Assembly (NCBI RefSeq): GCF_001655615.1
Contig: NZ_CP011567.1
Coordinates: 1,559,001 to 1,623,000 of the forward strand
Source of the DNA: Pseudomonas sp. GR 6-02
GTDB lineage: Bacteria > Pseudomonadota > Gammaproteobacteria > Pseudomonadales > Pseudomonadaceae
Length of the DNA stretch: 64,000 nt
Reading direction: 5' to 3'
How positions within the stretch are numbered: position 1 is the stretch's first letter; every line of letters begins with the position of its first letter. The notes below the pieces were generated by a model that was not told the origin of the DNA, ran no database searches, and was given only the letters and a program-made list of their open reading frames with translations. The translations under genes were made by a program, and so were the position numbers. Positions 63,684-64,000 of this stretch are shown here, piece after piece.

Positions 63684-64000
63684 TTAGACGCGGGGCAGGC
63701 GGATGACGGCGGTCAGACCACCGCCGGGCGTTTCTTCCAGGCTCAACTGCCCGCCCAAACGCTCCGCGGCTTCCCGGGCGATGGTCATGCCCAGGCCGAC
63801 GCCGCCGGAGTTGCGATTACGCGAACCTTCCAGGCGAAAGAACGGTTCAAACACCGCTTCACGTTTTTCCGCCGCGATACCCGGGCCATGGTCAATGACC
63901 CGGATCACCAGTTGTTCGCGACTGTCCTCAAGCGTGATCAGCGCGTCCCCGGCATAACGCAAGGCGTTGTCCAGCAGGTTGTTGATGCACGAGCGCAAAG
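63684..64000 (-). CDS. Sensor histidine kinase, C-terminal fragment (cut by window edge)
   Basis: The last 105 residues of a kinase: N-box NLLDNALRYAGD, G1 DHGPGIA, F-box FEPFFRLEGSRN and G2 GGVGLGMTIAREAAERLGG. The upstream part, including the H-box and sensor, is outside the window. An OmpR-type partner would be expected beyond the edge. Confidence 0.88.
   Translation of the reverse strand, partial: LRSCINNLLDNALRYAGDALITLEDSREQLVIRVIDHGPGIAAEKREAVFEPFFRLEGSRNRNSGGVGLGMTIAREAAERLGGQLSLEETPGGGLTAVIRLPRV

Overview
The window looks like chromosomal DNA of a Pseudomonas of the fluorescens group. It is GC-rich and densely coding. It carries recognisably Pseudomonas genes (gacS, oprH-phoP-phoQ, flgZ, a NrdA with two ATP-cones, rstA/rstB-like, pirR, relA-mazG, fabA-fabB). 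The gaps hold the short inverted-repeat (REP/REPIN-type) elements typical of this group. I see no rRNA, tRNA, CRISPR array, prophage or insertion sequence. This comes from reading the sequence and from memory of families; no search was run.

Layout. Left edge to 3.1 kb: the tail of a sensor kinase, a glutamine synthetase-like gamma-glutamyl ligase and an MFS exporter. 3.1-10.8 kb: motility and chemotaxis. A leftward flgA-flgM-flgN-flgZ group faces rightward cheV-cheR and flgBCDE, with sigma-54 promoters for flgA and flgB and a sigma-28 promoter for flgM. flgBCDE stops at flgE, where a leftward nrdA begins, so this is probably a rearrangement point. 14.7-17 kb: an RstA/RstB-like two-component system. 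17-21.7 kb: a phosphopantetheinyl transferase, a dienelactone hydrolase and oprH-phoP-phoQ with a candidate three-half-site PhoP operator.

21.8-22.4 kb: a small DUF6124-type gene preceded by a long, highly structured leader. In this leader two sequence modules occur once upstream and once next to the ribosome binding site, and one central complement can pair with either copy. I consider this the most novel element of the window. 22.6-29.9 kb: an AraC regulator, dctA with a sigma-54 promoter and paired upstream palindromes, a CoA-transferase, SprT, a Yip1 membrane protein, TtcA and a 3-methyladenine glycosylase. 30-34.4 kb: arsC/wrbA/DUF2069, a thioredoxin lipoprotein, small envelope proteins and D-lactate dehydrogenase.

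34.5-45.7 kb: gacS, a pirR-like regulator followed by a kinase that has lost its sensor half, a frameshifted DUF1016 nuclease gene, then cysM-rlmD-relA-mazG. 46.3-53.8 kb: fabA-fabB, and an overlapping operon of TonB-dependent receptor, periplasmic binding protein and hybrid kinase (resembling PA1611) that looks like a sensing pathway. 54-64 kb: gpsA, DUF4389, sixA, an acyl-CoA ligase under a 30-bp palindrome, a thioesterase, two hydrolases, a GST, DUF4892, a PerM permease, a six-EF-hand XopAW-like protein and the tail of another sensor kinase.

Sensory signalling dominates. The window holds GacS and a PA1611-like kinase (both linked in pseudomonads to the Gac/Rsm switch), PhoPQ, an RstAB-like pair, the Pir remnant, RelA and the c-di-GMP effector FlgZ, alongside motility genes.
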